DNA from: JBEKLJ01 sp050010255
GTDB taxonomy: Bacteria; Acidobacteriota; Terriglobia; Bryobacterales; Bryobacteraceae
Reading direction: 5' to 3'
Assembly: GCA_050010255.1 (NCBI GenBank)
Contig: JBEKLJ010000018.1
Coordinates: 1-25,008, forward strand
Length of the DNA stretch: 25,008 nucleotides
Part shown: positions 14,859-23,243 of the stretch, in pieces
Layout: each line of letters begins with the position of its first letter
How positions within the stretch are numbered: the first letter of the stretch is position 1
Program-made: the position numbers and the translations under genes
Notes under the pieces: generated by a model
Seen by the model: only the letters and a program-made list of their open reading frames with translations
What the model was told of the DNA's origin: nothing
The model's database searches: none

Positions 14859-16838
14859 CTACTGAGCGTCGGCCTTCTTCCGCTCGTACGGCGTCTTCAG
14901 GTACCTGGCCGCTTCTTCCTGCGCCCCCTGCGTGTTGTCCTTGGTCCGCACCGCCAGCGTGTACTCGCTCACCGCGCGCTCGCGCTGCGAGGTGATGTCG
15001 AAGATCTTCCCCAGGTTGAGGTGCGCCCAGACTTCCGTCCACTTCGGGTCCAGGTTGCCGTTGAGCGCCTCGCGGAACTCGTTCGCAGCCGCCTGGTAGT
15101 TGTTCTGGAGGAAGAAGACCTCGGCGATGCGATAGTGCGCCAGCGAGCTGTTCCGGTTCACTTCCAGCGCTCTCTGGTACTCCTTCAGCGCCTCGTTGAA
15201 CTCGCTCATCTCGGCGAACTGCTCGCCGCGCCGGATCGAGACCGCCACGCGGACCGGGTCGCTGAACCGCAGCACCTTGTTGTTCGGGTCCAGGGTCAGC
15301 GTCTTGGGCTTGCCGAACGCATCCACCGAAAACTCGGTCGAGGTGCCGGTTACCTCGACGCGCTTTGCCTCCGGATTACCCTCGGTCTCGATCCGCAAGT
15401 CCACCGGCATCCGGAAAGTGTCCAGGTCCTGGCTCACCCTGCCCATGGCCCGGAACCCGCCCTGCCCGGTGGGCGTCTTCGTCACGCGGTAGATGGTGTA
15501 CTCGATCTTGAACTCCGGCGCGCCGCTGGCATCGATCCATTGCAGAAAGAACCACCCCAGCTTCTGGCCGGAGACCGCCTCGGCCGCCTCCTGGAGATCC
15601 TCCGTGCGCACCGCCGCCCAGGCGTGCTTGGCCGGAAACTCCCTCATCAGCCGCTCGAAGTTGGCATCGCCGATCACGTAGCGCAGCATGTTGTAGACCG
15701 CCGCGCCCTTGCTCGCCGTCAGCGCCCAGTACTCCGGGGAATAGTCATCCAGGCGCGGTGTCTGCGAGATCGGCACGTCGCTCGTGGTCAGCGCGTCGAC
15801 GTACAGGTCGTGCGTCTCGCCCTCGATCGCCGAGGGGCCGTTGGCGTGTTCCAGGTACAGCAGCTCGGCGTACCGCACCATCCCGTTACTGAGCCACATG
15901 TGGCCGCGCGTCGCCGGGGACAGCAGGCCGGTCCACCACTGCCGCGCGAGCTGGTTCGTCAGCAGGTGCACACCCACGTCCTTGCCGATGCCCTGCGGCG
16001 AGAGGAAGATCAGCCCCGGCGCCGAGTAGCCGTTCACCGCTCCGTCCTCGGTCTCGACGATGGTCAGCTTGGGCTCAATCAGCGGCCCGTAGAGGCTCGT
16101 CAGGTAGTTGAAGATCTTGGCGGTTTCCTGCCCGTAGGCGCCGGCCAAGGGCTTCTCGTTGCCCCGGAAATACAGGTCCGTGGTGACGCCCTCGGCGCTG
16201 ATGTGCATCGGGTCGCCCTGCACCACGGCCAGGCTGCCGGGAAACGACGGCCGGTCGAACCGGAAGGTGTACTGAACCTGGTCCGCTCCGAGCGGCTCCT
16301 CTCGCCCCGTGCCCGGCGCGATCACTCTGTAGCCGGCCGGCACCCTCACCCGCAGCTCGGCCGTGAACCGGTCCGTCGTGTAGCCCGCCACCGGGAACCA
16401 GCGCGCCGGGTAGAGCAGGTAGCCGTACTCCGGGTGGAGCGCGGCGAACTTGATGCCGAAGACCGGCGACTCTTCGCTGCCCGTCAGCCGGCCGTCATAG
16501 CTGAGCACCGCCGCCGCCGGCTGGCCCTTCTTGAGCGGCTGGGCAAAGCTCAGGTTCACCGTCGAGGTCTGGGACGAGCGTGTCGCGGTCACCTGCCGTC
16601 CCGCCTCGTCCTCCACCTTGGAAACCGTCAGCGCGTTGTTCAGCTCGAAGGCCACCGCGCTGGTCTCCTCCTGCGGCACGAACTGGACCCGCACCCGCGC
16701 GCTGAGCGTCTGCGCCCGTGGGTTGATGTCCGCCTCGATCAAGTAGTGCTGAACGTCGATGCGCGGCGGCCGCTGCTGCGCCGGCGCCGCCACGGCCGCG
16801 CTCAACAGGGCGAGCGCCTTCCAGGTATTACGAGCCAT
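14859..16838 (-). CDS. M1 aminopeptidase-like protein with ablated zinc site and C-terminal TPRs
   Basis: 659-residue exported protein. MARNTWKALALLSAAVAAPAQ is a Sec signal, so it is likely periplasmic or outer-membrane facing. The first part (about 20-220) is the beta-rich N-terminal M1 domain; the central region corresponds to the thermolysin-like catalytic domain. Where M1 enzymes have HEXXH-X18-E, this protein has Asn295-Gln296-Leu-Ala-Arg299, and exactly 18 residues later Asn318 in WLSNG; GAMEN is replaced by GAVNG. It therefore cannot bind the usual zinc and is probably a non-catalytic binding protein. The end, about residues 540-650, has three TPR-like units. The start ATG (16836-16838) has GAGGAG seven bases upstream and overlaps the lpxB end by 11 bases. 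An alternative reading to 16886 lacks a Shine-Dalgarno. Confidence 0.88.
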   Translation of the reverse strand: MARNTWKALALLSAAVAAPAQQRPPRIDVQHYLIEADINPRAQTLSARVRVQFVPQEETSAVAFELNNALTVSKVEDEAGRQVTATRSSQTSTVNLSFAQPLKKGQPAAAVLSYDGRLTGSEESPVFGIKFAALHPEYGYLLYPARWFPVAGYTTDRFTAELRVRVPAGYRVIAPGTGREEPLGADQVQYTFRFDRPSFPGSLAVVQGDPMHISAEGVTTDLYFRGNEKPLAGAYGQETAKIFNYLTSLYGPLIEPKLTIVETEDGAVNGYSAPGLIFLSPQGIGKDVGVHLLTNQLARQWWTGLLSPATRGHMWLSNGMVRYAELLYLEHANGPSAIEGETHDLYVDALTTSDVPISQTPRLDDYSPEYWALTASKGAAVYNMLRYVIGDANFERLMREFPAKHAWAAVRTEDLQEAAEAVSGQKLGWFFLQWIDASGAPEFKIEYTIYRVTKTPTGQGGFRAMGRVSQDLDTFRMPVDLRIETEGNPEAKRVEVTGTSTEFSVDAFGKPKTLTLDPNNKVLRFSDPVRVAVSIRRGEQFAEMSEFNEALKEYQRALEVNRNSSLAHYRIAEVFFLQNNYQAAANEFREALNGNLDPKWTEVWAHLNLGKIFDITSQRERAVSEYTLAVRTKDNTQGAQEEAARYLKTPYERKKADAQ

Positions 16839-18003
16839 TAGCCATCTCCTCACTGACATGCGGGGAACGCAGCCGGGTTGCCACAAACTCCGCCACCAGG
16901 CCAGCCGCCCGCTCCAGCGGGCTCTCGATTCCGGACAACCGGGCAGCCACCGTCTGAAGCTCTCTCCGCATCTGGCCGCGCGCGGCGGGATCTCTCAGCA
17001 GCCGCAGCGCTTCGGCTGCCAGCCGCTCTCCCCTCACCTCATTCTGCATCAACTCGGGAACAACCGCCCGGCCGGCCACCAGGTTCACCATCGAGTAGAA
17101 CGGCACGTCCACCAGCGGCTTTCCCACCAGCCAGCTCAGTGGAGTGACTCGGTAGAAGGTCACCATGGGAGTGCCCAGCAGGGCCGCCTCGACGGTCACG
17201 GTCCCGCTGGCCGCCAGCGCCACCTCGGCGTGGGCCAGCACGTCCCAGGTTTCGCCCTCAACTACTTGGATGGACGCCGCGGCAATTCGTTCCCGGAAAT
17301 CCTCGAGCGCCGCGAACCCGCCCCCGGGCAGCGCCAGCACGAACGTCGCCGGCTGCTCCTGCACAATGCGCCGAGCGGCGTCGATCAGGGCCGGCAGGTG
17401 CCGCGCGGCCTCCCCGCGCCGGCTCCCCGGCAGCAGCGCAACCAGCGGCCGCTCCGCCGCCAGCCCGTGCCGCGCCAGGAACTCCCCCCGCGAGAACCTC
17501 GGCCGGAGGAGCGTCGAGAGCGGGTGCCCCACGTAGGTCGCCTCGATTCCGCGCGCGTGGAAGTACTCCTCCTCGAACGGGAAGATGCACAGCAGGCGGT
17601 CGATCCTCCTGCGCATCGCCGCCAGCCGGCCCTTGCGCCAGGCCCAGACCTGCGGCGCGACGAAGTAGATCACCGGCACACCCAGGCGCTTGAGCCGCCG
17701 CGCCAGAGGCAGGTGGAAATCCGGGCTGTCGGTGAGGATCGCCACATCCGGGCGTTCGCGCTCGGCGGCCCTGGCGATCTTCCGGAACTCGCCGTAGATC
17801 CGCGGAATATGCCGGACAACTTCCACCAGCCCCACCACCGCCAGGTCGGCCGCGTCCACCACTGCCCGCACGCCTGCGGCCCGCATCCGCGGTCCGGCAC
17901 AGCCAAAGAACTCGCACCCGGGGAGCCTCCGCCCGAGAGCCTCGGCCAGCCCAGCCGCATACAGGTCCCCCGAGGCTTCGCCGGCGGAGATCAGTATCTT
18001 CAC
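16828..18003 (-). CDS. lpxB: Lipid-A-disaccharide synthase
   Basis: 391-residue LpxB, the GT19 glycosyltransferase that joins UDP-diacylglucosamine and lipid X to make lipid A disaccharide at the inner membrane. Family marks are ISAGEASGDLYAAGL at the N-terminus, FFGCAGPRMRAAGV, LTDSPDFHLPLARRLK, YFVAPQVWAWRKGR, FPFEEEYF, YVGHPL, LLPGSRRGE and ASGTVTVEAALLGTPM. Length and motifs are normal. The start codon is GTG (18001-18003), with a weak GGCGG before it. The last codons overlap the M1-like gene start, so that gene depends at least partly on lpxB translation. Presence of lpxB shows an LPS-type outer membrane. Other lpx genes (such as lpxA, lpxD, fabZ) are not next to it in this window. Confidence 0.95.
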   Translation of the reverse strand: MKILISAGEASGDLYAAGLAEALGRRLPGCEFFGCAGPRMRAAGVRAVVDAADLAVVGLVEVVRHIPRIYGEFRKIARAAERERPDVAILTDSPDFHLPLARRLKRLGVPVIYFVAPQVWAWRKGRLAAMRRRIDRLLCIFPFEEEYFHARGIEATYVGHPLSTLLRPRFSRGEFLARHGLAAERPLVALLPGSRRGEAARHLPALIDAARRIVQEQPATFVLALPGGGFAALEDFRERIAAASIQVVEGETWDVLAHAEVALAASGTVTVEAALLGTPMVTFYRVTPLSWLVGKPLVDVPFYSMVNLVAGRAVVPELMQNEVRGERLAAEALRLLRDPAARGQMRRELQTVAARLSGIESPLERAAGLVAEFVATRLRSPHVSEEMANGS

Positions 18004-18118
18004 AAACCGCCAGCGTACAACAACCGCAGGTCTGCGGGCGCAAGTTCCTTCAGAGGCCGGGTGTAGCGCTGCGTGGCTTATCGTAACAGCCCTAGGCTCA
18101 AGCGTTTAGCGGCGATGC

Positions 18119-18149
18119 TTGACACTCGTCGGGCCAGAGCGCTAATAAT
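18119..18149 (+). promoter_or_regulatory. CIRCE element overlapping the groESL promoter
   Basis: TTGACACTC (18119-18127), nine bases, then GAGCGCTAA (18137-18145): 7 of 9 and 8 of 9 matches to the CIRCE half-sites. The left arm contains the -35 hexamer TTGACA (18119-18124); the best -10, AATAAT (18144-18149), overlaps the right arm. CIRCE is the operator of the heat-shock repressor HrcA, so groESL is likely repressed by HrcA at normal temperature. The mRNA leader to groES is about 70 bases. Confidence 0.8.
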
Positions 18150-18226
18150 AGGTGGTGGGCCGCGGCCTCCACCCCGGTCCAATTCGGCTCTCAAACTCAA
18201 AACCTACAACCATTGGAGGAACGGGT

Positions 18227-18544
18227 ATGAACATTCGACCGCTTTATGACCGCATCGTCGTGAAGCGCAGCGAGGAGGAAGAGACCCTCCAGGGCGGGAT
18301 CATTATCCCAGACTCAGCCAAAGAGAAGCCCCAGAAGGGCGAGGTCGTAGCCGTCGGCCAAGGCAAGCGCCTGGAGAACGGTAACTTGGTTCCGCTCGAC
18401 GTGAAGGTTGGCGACCGAATTCTGTTCGGCAAGTATTCGGGTAGCGAGCTCCCAGCCCAGTTCGGCGGCGACAAATTCATCATCATGCGCGAGGACGAGG
18501 TTCTGGGAGTCCTCGAAGACGCACCCAAGAAGGCGAAAGCCTAA
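18227..18544 (+). CDS. groES: Co-chaperonin GroES
   Basis: 105-residue GroES, the heptameric lid of the GroEL folding chamber. MNIRPLYDRIVVKRSEEEE, the mobile loop containing TLQGGIIIPDSAKEKPQ, GEVVAVGQGK and DRILFGKYSGSEL are canonical. The ATG at 18227 follows a GGAGGA Shine-Dalgarno (18215-18220) by six bases; an open frame extending to 18152 is not used. It is preceded by a CIRCE/HrcA promoter and followed 18 bases later by groEL, both translated from strong ribosome-binding sites. The C-terminal PKKAKA tail is slightly longer than usual. Confidence 0.97.
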   Translation: MNIRPLYDRIVVKRSEEEETLQGGIIIPDSAKEKPQKGEVVAVGQGKRLENGNLVPLDVKVGDRILFGKYSGSELPAQFGGDKFIIMREDEVLGVLEDAPKKAKA

Positions 18545-18562
18545 GGTTCAGGAGGAATACTC

Positions 18563-20197
<1,635 letters not shown>

Positions 20198-20213
20198 GGC
20201 GAAGCCGATAGCG

Positions 20214-20262
20214 GTCAGCCGTCAGCTTTCAGCTATCAGCTACCAGCTTCCAGCTATCAGCT
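20214..20262 (+). repeat. Seven-copy heptamer tandem repeat in the groEL 3' region
   Basis: Seven 7-base units of consensus NNCAGCT: gtcagcc, gtcagct, ttcagct, atcagct, accagct, tccagct, atcagct. They begin 16 bases after the groEL stop and end seven bases before the terminator stem. The unit variation shows an old or gene-converted array rather than a fresh slippage product. Similar CAGCT-type heptamer repeats are known to me from cyanobacteria and other environmental genomes, from memory. Confidence 0.8.
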
Positions 20263-20269
20263 TGCGGAA

Positions 20270-20302
20270 GCCGCCCGGCGCGATGCCGGGCGGCCTTTTT
20301 TT
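20270..20302 (+). terminator. Intrinsic terminator of groESL
   Basis: A perfect 10-base stem, GCCGCCCGGC (20270-20279) and GCCGGGCGGC (20285-20294), has a five-base loop and is followed after one C by seven T residues (20296-20302). It lies 73 bases after the groEL stop and is among the clearest hairpin-plus-T-tract signals in the window. Confidence 0.93.
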
Positions 20303-20528
20303 GTGTGGCGGCAAACCAGATCGGCTCCATGACTCTGCCGCTCGCCCAACGAACACCCGGAGCCGAGCCGCGACCGTAAGGGAGTGGAGTGGTTGAACGG
20401 ATAGGTTGCGTGGGGCGGGCAGTCTTGCCCGCGCGGGACGGCCACATCCCGCAGTAGCGCGGACGCCCTAGTCCGAGGCCGACCCCCTGGTCGGCCCTGG
20501 TGGGGTCAGCCGCCCCCGCCCCCTCCAC
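20303..20528. other. Repeat-rich gap between the groESL terminator and glgP
   Basis: No gene is seen here. It holds an AGCCGAGCCGCGACCGTAAG-type block (20361-20390) that I recognise as a likely dispersed repeat, and then four consecutive hairpins from 20415 to 20496, described separately. The last 30 bases are C-rich and precede the glgP stop on the opposite strand. None of the hairpins is followed by a T-tract, and none by an A-tract that would make a glgP terminator. Confidence 0.6.
20415..20496. repeat. Cluster of four adjacent hairpins
   Basis: Four perfect inverted repeats in a row: GCGGGCA/TGCCCGC (20415-20421, 20426-20432), GCGGGA/TCCCGC (20433-20438, 20447-20452), CGGAC/GTCCG (20460-20464, 20471-20475) and GGCCGACC/GGTCGGCC (20477-20484, 20489-20496). 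They are nearly back to back. The order and GC-rich style resemble mobile palindromic repeats (REP-like) rather than transcription terminators. Copy number elsewhere cannot be seen. Confidence 0.65.
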
Positions 20529-23111
20529 TTACCCCGGCCACGCAATCAGCCCCGGCAGGAACGCCGTGGCCAGGTCGGGGTGCCGCGGCAGCACCCGCAC
20601 CGTGTACCCGTGCCGCCCGCTGCTGCGGCAGCCGGCCGTCACCGTCTCGAAGAGGTGGTTGCCCTGGTCATCCTGTCCCGCCGCCTGCATCGCGATGGCC
20701 TCGCCCCCGACGATCTCCCCCGTGGCGTCAAGCTGCCCGAAGTAGAGTTCCACCGCCACGTCGTCGGGGCTGAGCGGCCCTAGCCGCACTCGCGCCCGCG
20801 CCCGGATGCGCGTGCCCACCGGCAGATCCCCGGCCGGACCATCCAGAACCTCCACGATGCGGACCTGCCCCCATCCGCTCTCCACTCGCGCCATCCACCC
20901 CGCCAGCGCACGGGCCCGCGCGGCATGGTCCGCTTCGAGCGCCCGGTAGCGCGCGTGCGCCTTCAGGTAATACTCTTGCGTGTACTGGCTCACCATGCGG
21001 TGCGTGTTGACGAAATGGCACAGCGTCCCGATGGAGGTCTTCATCCTGCCCACCCATTTGCGCGGCACGCGGTCCGCGCCGCGGTCGTAGTAGGTCGGGA
21101 TCACGTCGCACTCCAGCAGCTCGTAGAGCGCATCGGCCTCCACCTGGTCCTGGTAGTTGCGGTCCTCGTAAGTCTCCCCGCGGCCGATGGCCCAGCCGAT
21201 GCCCTCCGGGCGCCCCGGCTCGCGCCACACCTCGTCCCACCAACCGTCCAGCGTGCTCAGGTTGAGCACGCCGTTCGCCGCCGCCTTCATCCCGCTGGTG
21301 CCGCTGGCCTCCTGCGGCCGCAGCGGGTTGTTCAGCCACACGTCCACGCCCTGCACCAGGTACCGCGCCACGGCCAGGTCGTAGCCCTCCAGGAACACCA
21401 GCCGCCGCCCTAGCTCCTTGCTCCGCGCCAGGCTGGCGATCTGCTGGATCAACTGCTTGCCCTCGGTGTCGCGCGGGTGGGCCTTGCCGGCGAAGATGAG
21501 CTGGACCGGGCGCGCCGGGTCCGTGAGCAGGCGCTTCAGGCGGTCCAGGTCGCGCAGGATCAGCGTGGCGCGCTTGTAAGTGGCGAACCGGCGCGCGAAC
21601 CCGATGGTCAGCGCGTCCGGGTCCAGCACCTCGTCGGCCGCCTCGATCTCCGCTTGGGGCGCGCTGCGCCGGATGCGCTGTTCCCGCACCCGCACCCGCG
21701 CCCACGCCACCATCCGCATCCGCCGCCGCTCGTGCGTCCGCCACAGCTCCTCGGCCGGGATGCCCTGGATCCGGCTCCACACGTCGCTATTGGCCGGCTC
21801 GTCCCGCCACCGCGGCCCCAGGTAGCGGTCGTAGAGCTGGTTCATCTCCAGCGAGATCCAGGAGCGGAAGTGTACCCCGTTGGTCACGTGCCGGATGGGG
21901 ACCTCGCTCACCGGCACAGCCGGCCACAACACCTGCCACATGCGCCGGCTCACCTCGCCGTGCAGCTTGCTCACCGCGTTGCGATAGGAGGCCAGCCGCA
22001 GCGCCAGCACCGTCATGCAGAATTCGCCCTGGTCCTGCGGCCCGCGCCGGCCCAGCGCCAGGAACTGCTCGCGCGCCAGGCCCAGCCGGCGGGCGTAGTC
22101 GCCGAAGTAGCGGTCCATCATCTCGGCGGGGAAGTAATCGTGCCCCGCCTCGACCGGCGTATGCGTGGTGAAGACCAGGCTGGAGGAAGCCAGCTCGCGC
22201 GCCTCGACGAAGGACAGCCCCCGCGTCTCCATCAGCCGCCGCACCCGCTCCAACGCCAGGAACGCCGAGTGCCCCTCGTTCATGTGGTACACCGTCGGCT
22301 CCAGACCCAGCGCCTCCAGCGCGCGATAGCCGCCGATGCCCAGCAGGATCTCCTGCCGGATGCGCAGATCGCGGTCGCCGCCGTAGAGCTGGTCGGTAAT
22401 GTCGCGGTCCTCGGCGCGCTCGTTCCCGCCGAAGTTCGTGTCCAGCAGGTACAGCGCCACCCGCCCCGCCTGCGCCCGCCAGACCTGCGCCCGCACCGGC
22501 CGGCCCGCCAGATCCACCTCGACGATCACCGGCTGGCCGTCCTCCCGGGAGGCCGGCGTCAGCGGCAGGTTGTGGAAGTCGTTGTCTTCGTAGCTCTCCT
22601 GCTGCCAGCCGGCCTGGCTCAGATACTGCCGGAAGTAGCCCTGCTGGTAGGCCAGCCCAACGCCCACCAGCGGCACCCCGATGTCGCTGGCCGATTTCAG
22701 ATGATCGCCCGCCAGAATGCCCAGCCCCCCGGCGAAGATCGACAGGCACTCGGTCAGCCCGAACTCGGCCGAAAAGTAGGCGATCAGCGGCTGATCGTCC
22801 GCGCCGCCATGGATCGTGCGGAACCAGGACGACTCGGAGGCAATGTACTCTTCCAGCTCGCGCAATACCCGCTGGGTGTGAGCCCGAAAAGCAGCGTCCT
22901 CAGCCGCGGCCTCCAGCCTGGTCTGGTCCACCGTGCCCAGCATCAGCACCGGGTTGTGCCCGCTCGACTCCCACAGCCCGGCGTCCAGGCGGCGGAACAA
23001 CTCGATGGCCTCGTGGTTCCAGGCCCAGCGGAGGTTGTAGGCAATCTGCCGCAAGCCCTCAATGGCCGGCGGCAGCGAAGGGACGACGGTGAATGTGCGG
23101 ATGGGCTTCAT
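20529..23111 (-). CDS. glgP: Alpha-glucan (glycogen/maltodextrin) phosphorylase
   Basis: 860-residue GT35 phosphorylase of the DUF3417-containing kind, which releases glucose-1-phosphate from glycogen or maltodextrin in the cytosol using phosphate and PLP. The N-terminus (RQIAYNLRWAWNHEAIELF) is the DUF3417 start; YFSAEFGL, AGGLGILAGDHLKSASD, HMNEGHSAFL and TTHTPVEAGHDYF are active-fold blocks, RHVTNGVHFRSWI is conserved, and GFARRFATYKRA precedes the PLP site EASGTSGMK (Lys609). About 110 C-terminal residues form the beta domain usual in this subgroup (VGTRIRARARVRLGPLSPDD). The ATG is at 23109-23111, with GGAG six bases before it. The open frame extends to 24431 only as a shadow of the neighbouring gene. 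No other glg gene adjoins it. Confidence 0.95.
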   Translation of the reverse strand: MKPIRTFTVVPSLPPAIEGLRQIAYNLRWAWNHEAIELFRRLDAGLWESSGHNPVLMLGTVDQTRLEAAAEDAAFRAHTQRVLRELEEYIASESSWFRTIHGGADDQPLIAYFSAEFGLTECLSIFAGGLGILAGDHLKSASDIGVPLVGVGLAYQQGYFRQYLSQAGWQQESYEDNDFHNLPLTPASREDGQPVIVEVDLAGRPVRAQVWRAQAGRVALYLLDTNFGGNERAEDRDITDQLYGGDRDLRIRQEILLGIGGYRALEALGLEPTVYHMNEGHSAFLALERVRRLMETRGLSFVEARELASSSLVFTTHTPVEAGHDYFPAEMMDRYFGDYARRLGLAREQFLALGRRGPQDQGEFCMTVLALRLASYRNAVSKLHGEVSRRMWQVLWPAVPVSEVPIRHVTNGVHFRSWISLEMNQLYDRYLGPRWRDEPANSDVWSRIQGIPAEELWRTHERRRMRMVAWARVRVREQRIRRSAPQAEIEAADEVLDPDALTIGFARRFATYKRATLILRDLDRLKRLLTDPARPVQLIFAGKAHPRDTEGKQLIQQIASLARSKELGRRLVFLEGYDLAVARYLVQGVDVWLNNPLRPQEASGTSGMKAAANGVLNLSTLDGWWDEVWREPGRPEGIGWAIGRGETYEDRNYQDQVEADALYELLECDVIPTYYDRGADRVPRKWVGRMKTSIGTLCHFVNTHRMVSQYTQEYYLKAHARYRALEADHAARARALAGWMARVESGWGQVRIVEVLDGPAGDLPVGTRIRARARVRLGPLSPDDVAVELYFGQLDATGEIVGGEAIAMQAAGQDDQGNHLFETVTAGCRSSGRHGYTVRVLPRHPDLATAFLPGLIAWPG

Positions 23112-23127
23112 CGCGAGCTCCGACCCG

Positions 23128-23156
23128 ATGCTACCCTGAAGCCCCGGAGAATTCAA
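23128..23156 (-). promoter_or_regulatory. Putative glgP promoter
   Basis: On the minus strand TTGAAT (23151-23156), a 17-base spacer, and TAGCAT (23128-23133) give four matches in each hexamer. The predicted transcript starts near 23121, with GGAG (23118-23121) just downstream of the start. No similarly good promoter is seen for the divergent gene at 23244. Confidence 0.35.
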
Positions 23157-23243
23157 GAGCGGGGCCTCCCGAACCGACGGATTCGCAATCCCCGCGCCGG
23201 CCGCGCTCGTGTAGTACCCTCTTGCTTCTGGGGGTAAGAATCC

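Noticed and set aside
15021..16841. 606-residue open frame antisense to the M1-like gene
   Set aside because: Arg/His/Leu-rich shadow without domain features; the minus strand carries a signal peptide, M1 blocks and TPRs.
18024..18037. CCGCAG-GT-CTGCGG palindrome upstream of lpxB
   Set aside because: Symmetric and close to the lpxB start, but a six-base GC-rich palindrome is expected by chance in this composition, and no promoter hexamers flank it.
20214..20262. CRISPR-like array
   Set aside because: Seven-base units without spacers are a heptamer tandem repeat, not a CRISPR.
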